A stretch of DNA of 64,000 nucleotides. Origin: Sphingobacterium sp. SGR-19 (GTDB taxonomy: Bacteria > Bacteroidota > Bacteroidia > Sphingobacteriales > Sphingobacteriaceae). The notes beneath the pieces are model-generated. The model worked only from the letters and a program-made list of their open reading frames with translations, had not been told where the DNA came from and ran no database searches. The position numbers and the translations under genes were made by a program. The stretch covers positions 682,001 to 746,000 of the forward strand of contig NZ_JAAKGS010000002.1 in NCBI RefSeq assembly GCF_011043555.1, written 5' to 3'. Numbering within the stretch: the first letter of the stretch is position 1; every line of letters begins with the position of its first letter. This document shows positions 41,401 to 49,293 of this stretch, piece by piece.

Positions 41401-41586
41401 TTGGGGTATACTTTCAAAGAAACCTTGACCAAAAGAATTGGAATAGAGAAGATAAGAATGTATATAAACGGAACCAATTTATATAATTTTTCCAAGTTCA
41501 AGCTTTGGGATGTGGAAATGGGAGGTAACGGTTTAGGGTATCCCCTGCAACAGGTGTACAATTTTGGAATTCAGTGTTCACTATAA
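38449..41586 (+). CDS. SusC/RagA-family TonB-dependent transporter 1
   Basis: A 1045-residue outer-membrane transporter. Signal peptide to about residue 33 (ends LLSAQQ). A carboxypeptidase-regulatory-like domain (RGQILNEKEEPIQGATVTVQ) follows, then a TonB-box-like stretch (DELDEVTVVAFG), the plug with SusC signature TSLYGARGANGVILITTK near residues 222-240, and a beta-barrel ending INGTNLYNFSKFK...FGIQCSL. With SusD it forms a pedal-bin importer for oligosaccharides or peptides. The gap to SusD is 13 bases. It is only distantly similar to the second SusC at 51133. Confidence 0.94.
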   Translation: MLPLKKATFILAYLRTLLNILVLLGVSTLLSAQQTEHLVRGQILNEKEEPIQGATVTVQGSTRGVLADEQGKYEIMVGRDAQLVFSYVGYTTQVIPIASRTEINVRLQPVTDELDEVTVVAFGQQKKESVVGAITTVKPSELKVPSSNLTTALAGRVAGLIAFQQSGEPGADNADFFIRGVTSFGYSNRPLILVDGVEVPASELARLQVDDLASFSIMKDATATSLYGARGANGVILITTKEGREGKASISLRYETSASQPTRNIELADPITYMNLANESSLTRGRTRQYQWEKIERTMAGEDPMIYPATDWQSLLLKDRTFNNRLNLNVNGGGKVARYYVAATYNKDNGMLKVDNRNNFNNGIDLKTYGLRSNVNINLTKTTEAIVRLNSTWTDYTGPLGTGADFYRQIIRTDPVLFPAYYEPDAKNLTTEHILFGNAGAGEYLNPYANLMRGYRDYTNAMFLAQFEVKQDLDFILPGLKASGMYNTTRYNYYQVSRTYTPFYYILSAYDKQTGEYTLTNLNPTSGHEYLTYTEDSKQITSEDYFQGILSYSTDIGTDHSVSGMLVYNMQNKISANAGSLQNSLARRNLGLAGRFTYAFQDKYFLEGNFGYNGSERFAKEHRFGFFPSVGGAWYVSREPFWNGNIQRIISNLKLRGTYGLVGNDAIGSLEDRFFYLSEINPNVSSAGYTFGSEFGNRINGVTEGRLENRDITWETSRKLNLSAEIGLFNMANLVVDLYKEHRYNILMTRAHTPNTMGVAVLPQANVGEAESKGIDISLEANKNFANGWFVSGRGNFTYAEGKYIKYEEPNYSAFPWRSRVGIPLGQQFGFVAERLFIDDEEAYNSPQQFGEVLGGDIKYKDIDQDGVITNLDMVPIGYPTIPRMTYGFGFSLGYKGVDFSSFFQGSAKSSFWIDADATAPFVSLATGQKNQLLQAYVDDHWSEDNRNLKALWPRLSDIASTNNTKVSTWFMRNGSFLRIKQVELGYTFKETLTKRIGIEKIRMYINGTNLYNFSKFKLWDVEMGGNGLGYPLQQVYNFGIQCSL

Positions 41587-41599
41587 TTACGTGTCAGTT

Positions 41600-43528
41600 A
41601 TGAGATCATTAATAAAAATAGTTTTAACCATTATAGTAAGCATTTCGTTGTATGGTTGCCAAAAATATCTGGATGTTGTTCCGGATAATATAGCCACAAT
41701 GGACGATGCTTATAAGGACAGGGTGAGTGCCCAAAGGGCATTAGCGACTTGTTATAATCAAATTCCAAGAAATGGAACACGTTATGACCCCGGCTTTGCC
41801 GCAGGTGACGATCTTTGGATTCACCAATTTATTGATGGTGGTTCCCAAGAACGTTGGAGACAATATTACCGGGAGTTGGCTATTAATGGAAATAATGTGA
41901 CGAGACCGTTGTATAGTTATTGGCATAATATTGAAGGTGGGTCTGCGCTATGGAAAGCTATTCGGGATTGTAATACCTTTATTGCTAATGTACACAAGGC
42001 AAGGGATTTGGATAGCTATGAGCGGGAAAAATGGATTGCTGAGGTAAAGACCTTGAAAGCCTACTATCATTTCTATCTTATGCAACTATATGGACCCATT
42101 CCTATTGCTAGGGAAAATATACCGGCCACTGCTCCTTCAGAAGAATTAATGGTCTATAGGGAGCCCATAGATGAGGTCGTGGCATACATCGTACAACTAT
42201 TGGACGAAGCCATACCAAATTTGGATTTGCAAGTGGATAATACGGTATCTGATGCGGGGCGTATCACTAAACCGGTTGCGGCAGCGATTAAGACCAAAGT
42301 ATTGGTTACGGCAGCGAGTCCGTTTTTCAACGGTAATCAGGATTATGCCAATATGATCGATAAGCGTGGAATAGTGCTGTTTAATCCGGTCGAAGATCCT
42401 AATAAATGGACATTAGCGGCTGAGGCGGCCCAAGAAGCTATTGATATTGCACATGAGGCCGGGATTAGATTATATCATCATCAGACGACTTTTAATGTCA
42501 GTAATGAGACGCTCGGCGTCATACAGGTGGGACAGATCATAGCCGATAAGTTCAATGAGGAGCGGATCTGGAGTTTATCTGATTTTAATAGCAGCAGTCC
42601 AAATCTCCAAGATCTTGGATTGGAATTACGCACGATACCCCGACTGCACGCTGATCATCAAAATATAGTGTATCAGTGGTTTATACCCACGCTGAAGATG
42701 GCCGAATTGTTTTATTCGAACAATGGGGTGCCGATTGAAGAGGATGTGGATTATGCCTATGACGATCGTATGACCTTAACGTTTGTTCCGGCAGATCAGG
42801 AAGCATATATGCAACCGGGCTACCGTACTATCGGTTTGCACTTGAACCGTGAACCTCGGTTTTATGGTTCCTTGGGTGTCGATGGCGGTTGGTGGTTTGG
42901 TTTAGGAAGAACAGATGAGAATGCACAATGGCCTTTGAATCTCAGAGCCAAATCCATGACCGGAGGGATGATCGGTAACCAGCGTTATTCGACCACAGGT
43001 TATTATATCAAAAAGCTGTCGAATTATCGGTCGGCCTATACAGGTAAGGATGCGTATGTCGGTATGCGTTTCGATTTCCCATTGTTTCGTCTGGCAGATT
43101 TGTATTTACTCCATGCAGAGGCACTCAACGAAAGTTTGTCGTCACCTGATGCAAATGTATACCACTATATCGATCTTATTCGGCAACGGGCCGGTCTAAG
43201 TGGTGTTGTAGACTCTTGGACGCAGCACTCGAAGTTTCCGCAAAAGCCAACTACAAAAGAAGGAATGAGGGAGATTATCCATCAGGAACGGAATATTGAA
43301 CTAGCCTTTGAAGGGCAACGCTTTTGGGATCTGCGAAGGTGGAAGAAATCAATCCAGTATATGAACCAACCTGTTCGGGGGTGGAATATAGCAGGTGAAA
43401 CACCGCAGGAATTTTATCAGGTAATTACACACAACCGCAGTCAGTACACCTTACGGGATATATTGTGGCCAATCATGCAAGATGAGATGCTACGGAATAC
43501 AAACCTGCTGCAGAATCCAGGATGGTAA
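41600..43528 (+). CDS. SusD/RagB-family surface lipoprotein 1
   Basis: About 642 residues from the ATG at 41600, chosen because a signal peptide and lipobox (SISLYGC) follow directly; upstream codons overlap SusC. Tetratricopeptide-like helices (EKWIAEVKTLKAYYHFYLMQ) and the C-terminal SusD region (RQRAGL, IHQERNIELAFEGQRFWDLR) are clear. It is longer than usual SusD (about 500-550), with extra sequence in the middle. It is the lid of the SusCD importer and binds the substrate at the cell surface. Confidence 0.93.
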   Translation: MRSLIKIVLTIIVSISLYGCQKYLDVVPDNIATMDDAYKDRVSAQRALATCYNQIPRNGTRYDPGFAAGDDLWIHQFIDGGSQERWRQYYRELAINGNNVTRPLYSYWHNIEGGSALWKAIRDCNTFIANVHKARDLDSYEREKWIAEVKTLKAYYHFYLMQLYGPIPIARENIPATAPSEELMVYREPIDEVVAYIVQLLDEAIPNLDLQVDNTVSDAGRITKPVAAAIKTKVLVTAASPFFNGNQDYANMIDKRGIVLFNPVEDPNKWTLAAEAAQEAIDIAHEAGIRLYHHQTTFNVSNETLGVIQVGQIIADKFNEERIWSLSDFNSSSPNLQDLGLELRTIPRLHADHQNIVYQWFIPTLKMAELFYSNNGVPIEEDVDYAYDDRMTLTFVPADQEAYMQPGYRTIGLHLNREPRFYGSLGVDGGWWFGLGRTDENAQWPLNLRAKSMTGGMIGNQRYSTTGYYIKKLSNYRSAYTGKDAYVGMRFDFPLFRLADLYLLHAEALNESLSSPDANVYHYIDLIRQRAGLSGVVDSWTQHSKFPQKPTTKEGMREIIHQERNIELAFEGQRFWDLRRWKKSIQYMNQPVRGWNIAGETPQEFYQVITHNRSQYTLRDILWPIMQDEMLRNTNLLQNPGW

Positions 43529-43563
43529 ATAGGAAAATAGAAATCATATAATACTATATAACG

Positions 43564-44739
43564 ATGAAAAAAAATATATTATATCTGATCTTACTGCTCC
43601 TGATTTGGGGATGTGGAGAAGATTATATCGGCCAGTATGCGATGGACGATGTCCCACCGGGACCGGTGTCGGGAACTTCAGTGGAGAATATCCCGGGCGG
43701 TAGTGTCATCCACTATACTATACCGACTGATGAAGATTTTTCCTACGTCAAAGCGGTGTATACCGTCAATGGACAAACGAAAGAGCAAAAATCATCCGTC
43801 TTTAATCGGAAAATAACATTGGATGGCTTCGGAAAATCTCAAGCCCAGCAAATTGAACTCATAGCGTATGACAAGAGCGATAATGCCTCTACGCCTGTAA
43901 CAGTCGATATCCAACCTTTAGACGCACCGGTCTTTGACCTCATCGAAGGAGTGACCGTCATTGATGATTTTGGAGGTATACACATCGAATGGAAGAATCC
44001 GCACGAATCGGAGGTGGTGTTGACGGTGCTGACGACTACGAATGAGTATGGCGTAGAAGAGTGGTCGGAAGCGGATCGATTTTACTCGGGGGCCGTAGAG
44101 GGAAGTGCCAATGTAAGGGGATTCAGTCCTGAAGAGCGCATTTTTGGTTTATATTTTAGGGATCGCTGGGATAATTTGTCCGATACGCTGTATGTAAGTG
44201 CGACGCCGATGTTTGAAGAACAGTTGGACAAATCGAAGTTTACCCGCTGGAATCCACCCGGAATACCCTACAATGCTTATCAGGCCGGCGAGTGGGCGAT
44301 AGAAAACCTGTGGAACGGTACCATTGCACCCGGATCAGGAGGATATGCCAGCTATACACACGACAATACCTTCAATATGGGGCAAGTGGCCAAGCTCAGT
44401 CGTTTCAAAATTAACAACAGGCTAGAACCTAATTTGCTCTATAACTTTGCACATCCTAAGAAGTTTCAAATATGGGGATCAATTTCTCCGAACGTAAATG
44501 AGAATTTTGGTACATGGATATTGTTGGGCGAGTTTGATTCGTTTAAACCCTCAGGCGAACCTTTAGGTGTCTTAACGGATGATGATCGAAATTATGGACA
44601 TTACAATGGAGAAGAATGGAACTTTCCGCGAGGTCTTCCACCTGTACAATATATACGTTGGTATGTGCTCGATACCTGGGGCGGATCCCAAAATACACAA
44701 GTGATGGAGATGACCTTTTGGGGAGAAGTTCAGGACTAA
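43564..44739 (+). CDS. DUF4959/DUF5000-type surface lipoprotein
   Basis: A 391-residue lipoprotein; lipobox LIWGC (Cys17) is followed by acidic residues (GEDY), as in Bacteroidota surface-export signals. Three domains can be seen: an N-terminal Ig-like domain (PPGPVSGTSVENIPGGSVIH, residues 30-120), a second beta domain (120-215), and a C-terminal discoidin-like carbohydrate-binding domain (SKFTRWNPPGIPYNAYQAGE to the end). This fits the DUF4959-DUF5126-DUF5000 arrangement common after SusD. It probably binds glycan at the surface. Confidence 0.8.
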   Translation: MKKNILYLILLLLIWGCGEDYIGQYAMDDVPPGPVSGTSVENIPGGSVIHYTIPTDEDFSYVKAVYTVNGQTKEQKSSVFNRKITLDGFGKSQAQQIELIAYDKSDNASTPVTVDIQPLDAPVFDLIEGVTVIDDFGGIHIEWKNPHESEVVLTVLTTTNEYGVEEWSEADRFYSGAVEGSANVRGFSPEERIFGLYFRDRWDNLSDTLYVSATPMFEEQLDKSKFTRWNPPGIPYNAYQAGEWAIENLWNGTIAPGSGGYASYTHDNTFNMGQVAKLSRFKINNRLEPNLLYNFAHPKKFQIWGSISPNVNENFGTWILLGEFDSFKPSGEPLGVLTDDDRNYGHYNGEEWNFPRGLPPVQYIRWYVLDTWGGSQNTQVMEMTFWGEVQD

Positions 44740-44765
44740 AATATAACAAGATATGAACCCGACAG

Positions 44766-44810
44766 GATTGAAATAATCATTAAACACACAGAGAAATGAT
44801 TATTTCAATC
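44766..44810. promoter_or_regulatory. Perfect intercistronic hairpin inside the SusCD operon
   Basis: GATTGAAATAATCATT and AATGATTATTTCAATC are perfect 16-base arms with a 13-base loop. It lies between two lipoprotein genes. No T-tract follows, so it is more likely an RNA-stability or processing hairpin, or an operator, than a terminator. Confidence 0.55.
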
Positions 44811-44854
44811 ATCAAAGGCTCCATCTGACAGATAAAAAACAAAAAAATAAACAG

Positions 44855-46228
44855 ATGAAAAATACTATTAAATATATTTTCAGGATTTCATTGATCCTCC
44901 CGTTGTTTTTTTCTTGTGACAACATGAATGACCTCCATGACGAATACCTGCAAAGAGGAGAAACAACCTACTTGTCCAGAATAAATGAAGTCAAGGTCTA
45001 TCCGGGCAATAAAAGGGCAGAACTCGTATTTGTGAATAATGATTCAAAGGCCAAGGCGATGACGGTGTATTGGCGATCAAGAACAGACTCTGTCGTATAT
45101 ACCATTCCGGAAAATACTGTCGGGCAGGAACTCAAAATACAATTGCCTGATCTTCCTGAAGACTTCCTGACATTTGAGCTGGTAACCACCACCGCAGACG
45201 GTAAGAACAAATCACTGTCTACGGAACTCTCGAGTAGGATATACGGGGATAATTATCGGGAGAGTCTAAATAATAGATTGATTGATGTAGCTACATATAT
45301 CGAATCTTCCAATCAGCTTGATATAACCTGGAAAAGTGTTTTTGAGGGAGCGATTAAGATTGAGCTTGAATATGATGGGGCAGATGGTGATACCCGCGTG
45401 ATAGAAGTCCCCATAGAAGAAAGATCTATAGTCTATCTCAACAGGTTCGACGGGAATCTAAAGTATAGAACAGGGTATGTTCCGGTTCAGAATGCGCTGG
45501 ATACATTTTATACGGCGTACAGCGATTTGGAATTCTCTGAAGTCATAGAAGGATTGGTGTTTAACGGTACTAGCAGTCAATATATGCTTATTCCTCATCA
45601 TCCTGACTTTGACATCGCTGCCGGAGAGGCCATGACGGTGACCTGTTGGGCACGGACGCCCACTATTGCCGCGACGCAGCGGATTTTCGCAAAACGTTAT
45701 ACCTCTGGTTATGGAGACTATGGCAATACGGGTTATGGATTAGCATTTTTAGGAAACACGGGAAATATTTATCCAGATTTGGTCTACAATGGCGGCACTC
45801 AGGCCATAAATGTGCCCGCTGTCTCTACAAATACATGGGTGCATATTGCTGCAGTTTATGATATAGCAAACAAACAAATGCTTGTATATAAGGATGGCGT
45901 GCTTTTGGGTTCAAGAACACTTCCTGCTACGGTGTTGTCAACTACGAATATCGCTGATCTAGCTGTCGGGGGGCATAAAGCATCGCCGACAGGTAGTAGT
46001 GCTGGACAGTCTTTCAATGGTGAGATAGCGCGATTGCGTTTCTACAAAAAGACGCTCAGCCCGGAAGAGATCTTAGGGGATATGTTGTCCGTTCGGGTTA
46101 CCGCGGAAACACCCGGGTTAGTAGCCGCCTATGATTTGAAAAAGGTACTGGGTAGTGGTACTAATCTGACGATTGAGGATATAAAAGGCAATCATCCGGC
46201 GGTATTGCATGGCTTTAGCAGACCGTAG
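44855..46228 (+). CDS. DUF4998 plus LamG-like surface lipoprotein
   Basis: A 457-residue lipoprotein with lipobox LFFSC (Cys22). The N-terminal half (30-225) fits DUF4998 (RINEVKVYPGNKRAELVF and repeated beta domains). The C-terminal half (232-455) is a LamG/concanavalin-like domain (GLVFNGTSSQYMLIPHH, GEAMTVTCWARTP, WVHIAAVYDIANKQMLVYKD, GEIARLRFYKKTLSPEEI). Likely surface glycan binding. It starts after the 44766-44810 hairpin. Confidence 0.82.
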   Translation: MKNTIKYIFRISLILPLFFSCDNMNDLHDEYLQRGETTYLSRINEVKVYPGNKRAELVFVNNDSKAKAMTVYWRSRTDSVVYTIPENTVGQELKIQLPDLPEDFLTFELVTTTADGKNKSLSTELSSRIYGDNYRESLNNRLIDVATYIESSNQLDITWKSVFEGAIKIELEYDGADGDTRVIEVPIEERSIVYLNRFDGNLKYRTGYVPVQNALDTFYTAYSDLEFSEVIEGLVFNGTSSQYMLIPHHPDFDIAAGEAMTVTCWARTPTIAATQRIFAKRYTSGYGDYGNTGYGLAFLGNTGNIYPDLVYNGGTQAINVPAVSTNTWVHIAAVYDIANKQMLVYKDGVLLGSRTLPATVLSTTNIADLAVGGHKASPTGSSAGQSFNGEIARLRFYKKTLSPEEILGDMLSVRVTAETPGLVAAYDLKKVLGSGTNLTIEDIKGNHPAVLHGFSRP

Positions 46229-46254
46229 AATAAATTGAAAAACACAAATTACAG

Positions 46255-47910
46255 ATGAAAACTATTTTATTGAACTTGTTATGTATGTTCGTCCTTTTGG
46301 ATGTGACATCATGCGCGAAGAAAACAGATGAGCCAGATACAAATGGTGAAGGGAATGCGCTATCGGTTAATTTGATATTACCGAATGTGGCGGCATCGGG
46401 GGCGACTGTAAAAATACAGGGAAATGGGTTTGGCAGCAGTCCTGAAGGTGTACAGGTAAAATTTGGAGAGGTCATGGGCGAAGTATTGGATCTATCTGAT
46501 GGTGTTATTTCGGTGAAAGTTCCGGAGTTGGCTGAGGGGGCAAAGATCAATGTATCTGTCTTAGTAGGGGGGCATACCTCTAACATAAAGTCATTCCGTG
46601 TGCGAAAAATAGGAGAGCTTGTCGTAGCAGAAAAAGATACCTTAGAATGGACAGAAAATAAAAGTCCCAATATAGCGGCTATTAGAGCCGGTATACCTGC
46701 TTACAACGAACAGGTGGTGAAATATATCCGTAACGGGCACCAATTGTTAGAAGTAGAATTGAGTGAACCGGTTATTGTCGCTGTGGCAGATCGGGAATTG
46801 CCGTGGGGGTTTTTCAATTTTCCCAGTATACGACGCGCAGTGTCGGGTCAAATGTCTATCAGCTGGAGCATGAGTCACGACAATGCAGAGAGTTATGGAC
46901 AGGCGACGACTGGTAATAATGCGGTATCCAGCGACGAAGGAGCAACATGGACACGTACGGAAAGAGCTCCTGCCGGCGGAGGGATAGTATTAAGTAACGG
47001 CGATCGTATTACGATAACAACCCCTACAGCCATTCCCTTAGCAGACCTTGAGCTTCCTGCTCCTTTGGCCACTTTACAGGATGGGTCGAACTATGACCGC
47101 ATTTTTCGAATTTACAACTACGATGAATTGCCTTTGCAGTTGCAAGGTACATACCAAGCCCGAATCAAGAAAGGGCAGACTTCCTGGGTTGCTGAACGGG
47201 GCACGTTGGTACATCCAAATTTAGCACGCTACGCGGATGGCAATCTTTTTCCAGTAGTATGGTGGGGTGATATGGAAGAATTGTCTGATGGAATATACAG
47301 AGGGACATACCCGACTTTCGAAACGAAACCAGGTGGAGGGATAGATGCATCCGGTGTAACGTTTTATAAATCGACAGATTTTGGCTTAACATGGACTAAG
47401 CAAGGGAACATTCCATACCAACCTGACCTGATGTTAGACCCTAACGGCAATAAGCGTAATGCATTTGGATGGACCGAGCCTGCATTTATCGCACTGCAGA
47501 ATGGTACGTTTTTGTCGGTATTACGTACGCAAGATGGTTTTGGTGAAAGCCCGATGTATGTAAGCACCTCCACGAACAGGGGAATAAACTGGTCAAAACC
47601 GAAGGTATTTACAGGTGCGGGTGTATTGCCAAGACTTTTGGAACTGGATAATGGTATTGTCGCATTAGCCTCTGGCAGGCCGGGTGTACAGTTGCGTTTT
47701 ATGCTGAATAATAATACCGACGACTGGTCTGAACCTTTCGAGATGCTACCATGGGTACCCAATGAAGTGTTTTCGTGTGGATACACGCAGTTTCTGAAAG
47801 TAGATGACAATAGCTTTTTGGTCGTGTATTCGGATTTCTGGCACCGGACGCCTGAAGGTGAAAGACGTAAAGCAATCAAAGTAAGGAAGGTGACGGTGAA
47901 GAGGTTGTAG
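46255..47910 (+). CDS. Asp-box beta-propeller lipoprotein with IPT/TIG domain
   Basis: A 551-residue lipoprotein with lipobox DVTSC (Cys20). An IPT/TIG Ig-like domain occupies about 37-120 (VAASGATVKIQGNGFGSSPE). The rest is a sialidase-type propeller with Asp-box motifs SSDEGATW, STDFGLTW and STNRGINW. The usual sialidase RIP motif is not seen at the start of the propeller. It could be an exo-glycosidase, a lyase or a binding protein. The next gene is a tandem paralogue of the propeller without the TIG domain. Confidence 0.78.
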   Translation: MKTILLNLLCMFVLLDVTSCAKKTDEPDTNGEGNALSVNLILPNVAASGATVKIQGNGFGSSPEGVQVKFGEVMGEVLDLSDGVISVKVPELAEGAKINVSVLVGGHTSNIKSFRVRKIGELVVAEKDTLEWTENKSPNIAAIRAGIPAYNEQVVKYIRNGHQLLEVELSEPVIVAVADRELPWGFFNFPSIRRAVSGQMSISWSMSHDNAESYGQATTGNNAVSSDEGATWTRTERAPAGGGIVLSNGDRITITTPTAIPLADLELPAPLATLQDGSNYDRIFRIYNYDELPLQLQGTYQARIKKGQTSWVAERGTLVHPNLARYADGNLFPVVWWGDMEELSDGIYRGTYPTFETKPGGGIDASGVTFYKSTDFGLTWTKQGNIPYQPDLMLDPNGNKRNAFGWTEPAFIALQNGTFLSVLRTQDGFGESPMYVSTSTNRGINWSKPKVFTGAGVLPRLLELDNGIVALASGRPGVQLRFMLNNNTDDWSEPFEMLPWVPNEVFSCGYTQFLKVDDNSFLVVYSDFWHRTPEGERRKAIKVRKVTVKRL

Positions 47911-47933
47911 GTATAGCAGAAAAACATTAAAAC

Positions 47934-49271
47934 ATGAGGATGAAATTTATATACGGGTTGTTCTTTTTATTGGTGGGGTGTAGTACGCAGCAAGCTGTTG
48001 TCAACATACAGGATCATCGGATGGATTTCGAAGGGGCCGCATTGAGGGAAGGTATTCCGGCGTACGGTAAGACAGAATATGTTTATCAGAAAGATGGAAA
48101 GAATCGTTTCAAAATAGATTTTGGAGAACCTATCGTGGTCGCTGTTGCGGATAAACCCTACAAATGGGGCTTCTTTCAGTTCCCCGGATTATATATGTCA
48201 GATCAAGGAGAAATTGTTGCGCGATGGAATATGGCACATGATGATGCCGAAAGCTATGGAAAAGGAGGGCATGGATACGCCGTTTCAAAAGACAACGGCA
48301 AAACCTGGACGCAGACGGATAAACCGCCAATAGGAGGGGGACTGGCGTTAAAGAATGGTGAATATATCAATATTCATACCCCACCGGCTATGCCTAGGAA
48401 AGACCTGCATCTACCCGAGCCTATCGCTACGGTTAAGGAAGCTTACGGACGTACATTTAGATTTTGGAAAACGGAAGATCTACCTAAGGAACTGCAGGGG
48501 GTATATATACAGAGGCGAACAAAGGACCGTAGTGAATGGATAGTGGAGCATAATGATATCCACGAACCGAATATGGTTAGGTATGCTGACAACGATTTAC
48601 TGCCGATCGTGTGGTGGGGGGATATGAAGCTGGAGAAAGATGGTGCTATCGTCGCCGGCGTATATCCCGGCTTTACCATTGTCAACGGAGCGGTACCGCC
48701 TTCGGACGTTGCTTTTTATCGCTCGCAGGATGGCGGGAGAAGTTGGTCATTCATTGGGCGGATCCCTTATCGCTATGATCCGATAAAAGATCCCAAAGGA
48801 GGACAACGACATGCACTGGGGTGGACGGAACCGGCTTTTGAGATTTTGCAGGATGGTTCGTACCTGACCGTGATACGGACAACCGACGGTTTGGGAAATA
48901 GCCCGATGTATTACAGTCGATCGACTGATCAAGGAAAAAGTTGGAATAAACCTACAGCCTTTACCAAAGCCGGAGTCTTACCCAAATTAAAGCAATTGGA
49001 TAATGGGGCTTTGGTGTTAGCCTCTGGCAGGCCGGGTTTACAGATACGGGTCGCTTTGGATGAAGAAGGAGAGGAATGGTCTGATCCCTTCGAAATGTTG
49101 CCTTGGCTGGAAGGAGTAGATGGAAATACGCTAACCTGTGGCTATCCGGAGCTAGTGCAGACAGGAAAAGATAAGTTTTTGCTGATTTATTCGGATTTTC
49201 AATTTAAAACATCTACGGGCGAGATCCGGAAAGCGATTAAAACCCGTGAGATTATAGTAAAAAAGATGTAA
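47934..49271 (+). CDS. Asp-box beta-propeller lipoprotein (tandem paralogue)
   Basis: A 445-residue lipoprotein with lipobox FLLVGC. Asp-box motifs are SKDNGKTW, SQDGGRSW and STDQGKSW. Long stretches align with the previous protein: REGIPAYG, EPIVVAVADK, WNMAHDDAESYG, HALGWTEPAF, VLASGRPGLQIR, YSDFQFKT. It lacks the TIG domain. The conserved WWGDM and EPAF runs shared by both may mark the active site. Function unknown within the sialidase-like superfamily. 23 bases separate the pair. Confidence 0.78.
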   Translation: MRMKFIYGLFFLLVGCSTQQAVVNIQDHRMDFEGAALREGIPAYGKTEYVYQKDGKNRFKIDFGEPIVVAVADKPYKWGFFQFPGLYMSDQGEIVARWNMAHDDAESYGKGGHGYAVSKDNGKTWTQTDKPPIGGGLALKNGEYINIHTPPAMPRKDLHLPEPIATVKEAYGRTFRFWKTEDLPKELQGVYIQRRTKDRSEWIVEHNDIHEPNMVRYADNDLLPIVWWGDMKLEKDGAIVAGVYPGFTIVNGAVPPSDVAFYRSQDGGRSWSFIGRIPYRYDPIKDPKGGQRHALGWTEPAFEILQDGSYLTVIRTTDGLGNSPMYYSRSTDQGKSWNKPTAFTKAGVLPKLKQLDNGALVLASGRPGLQIRVALDEEGEEWSDPFEMLPWLEGVDGNTLTCGYPELVQTGKDKFLLIYSDFQFKTSTGEIRKAIKTREIIVKKM

Positions 49272-49293
49272 ACCTTTAGCACGCTCCACCGTT

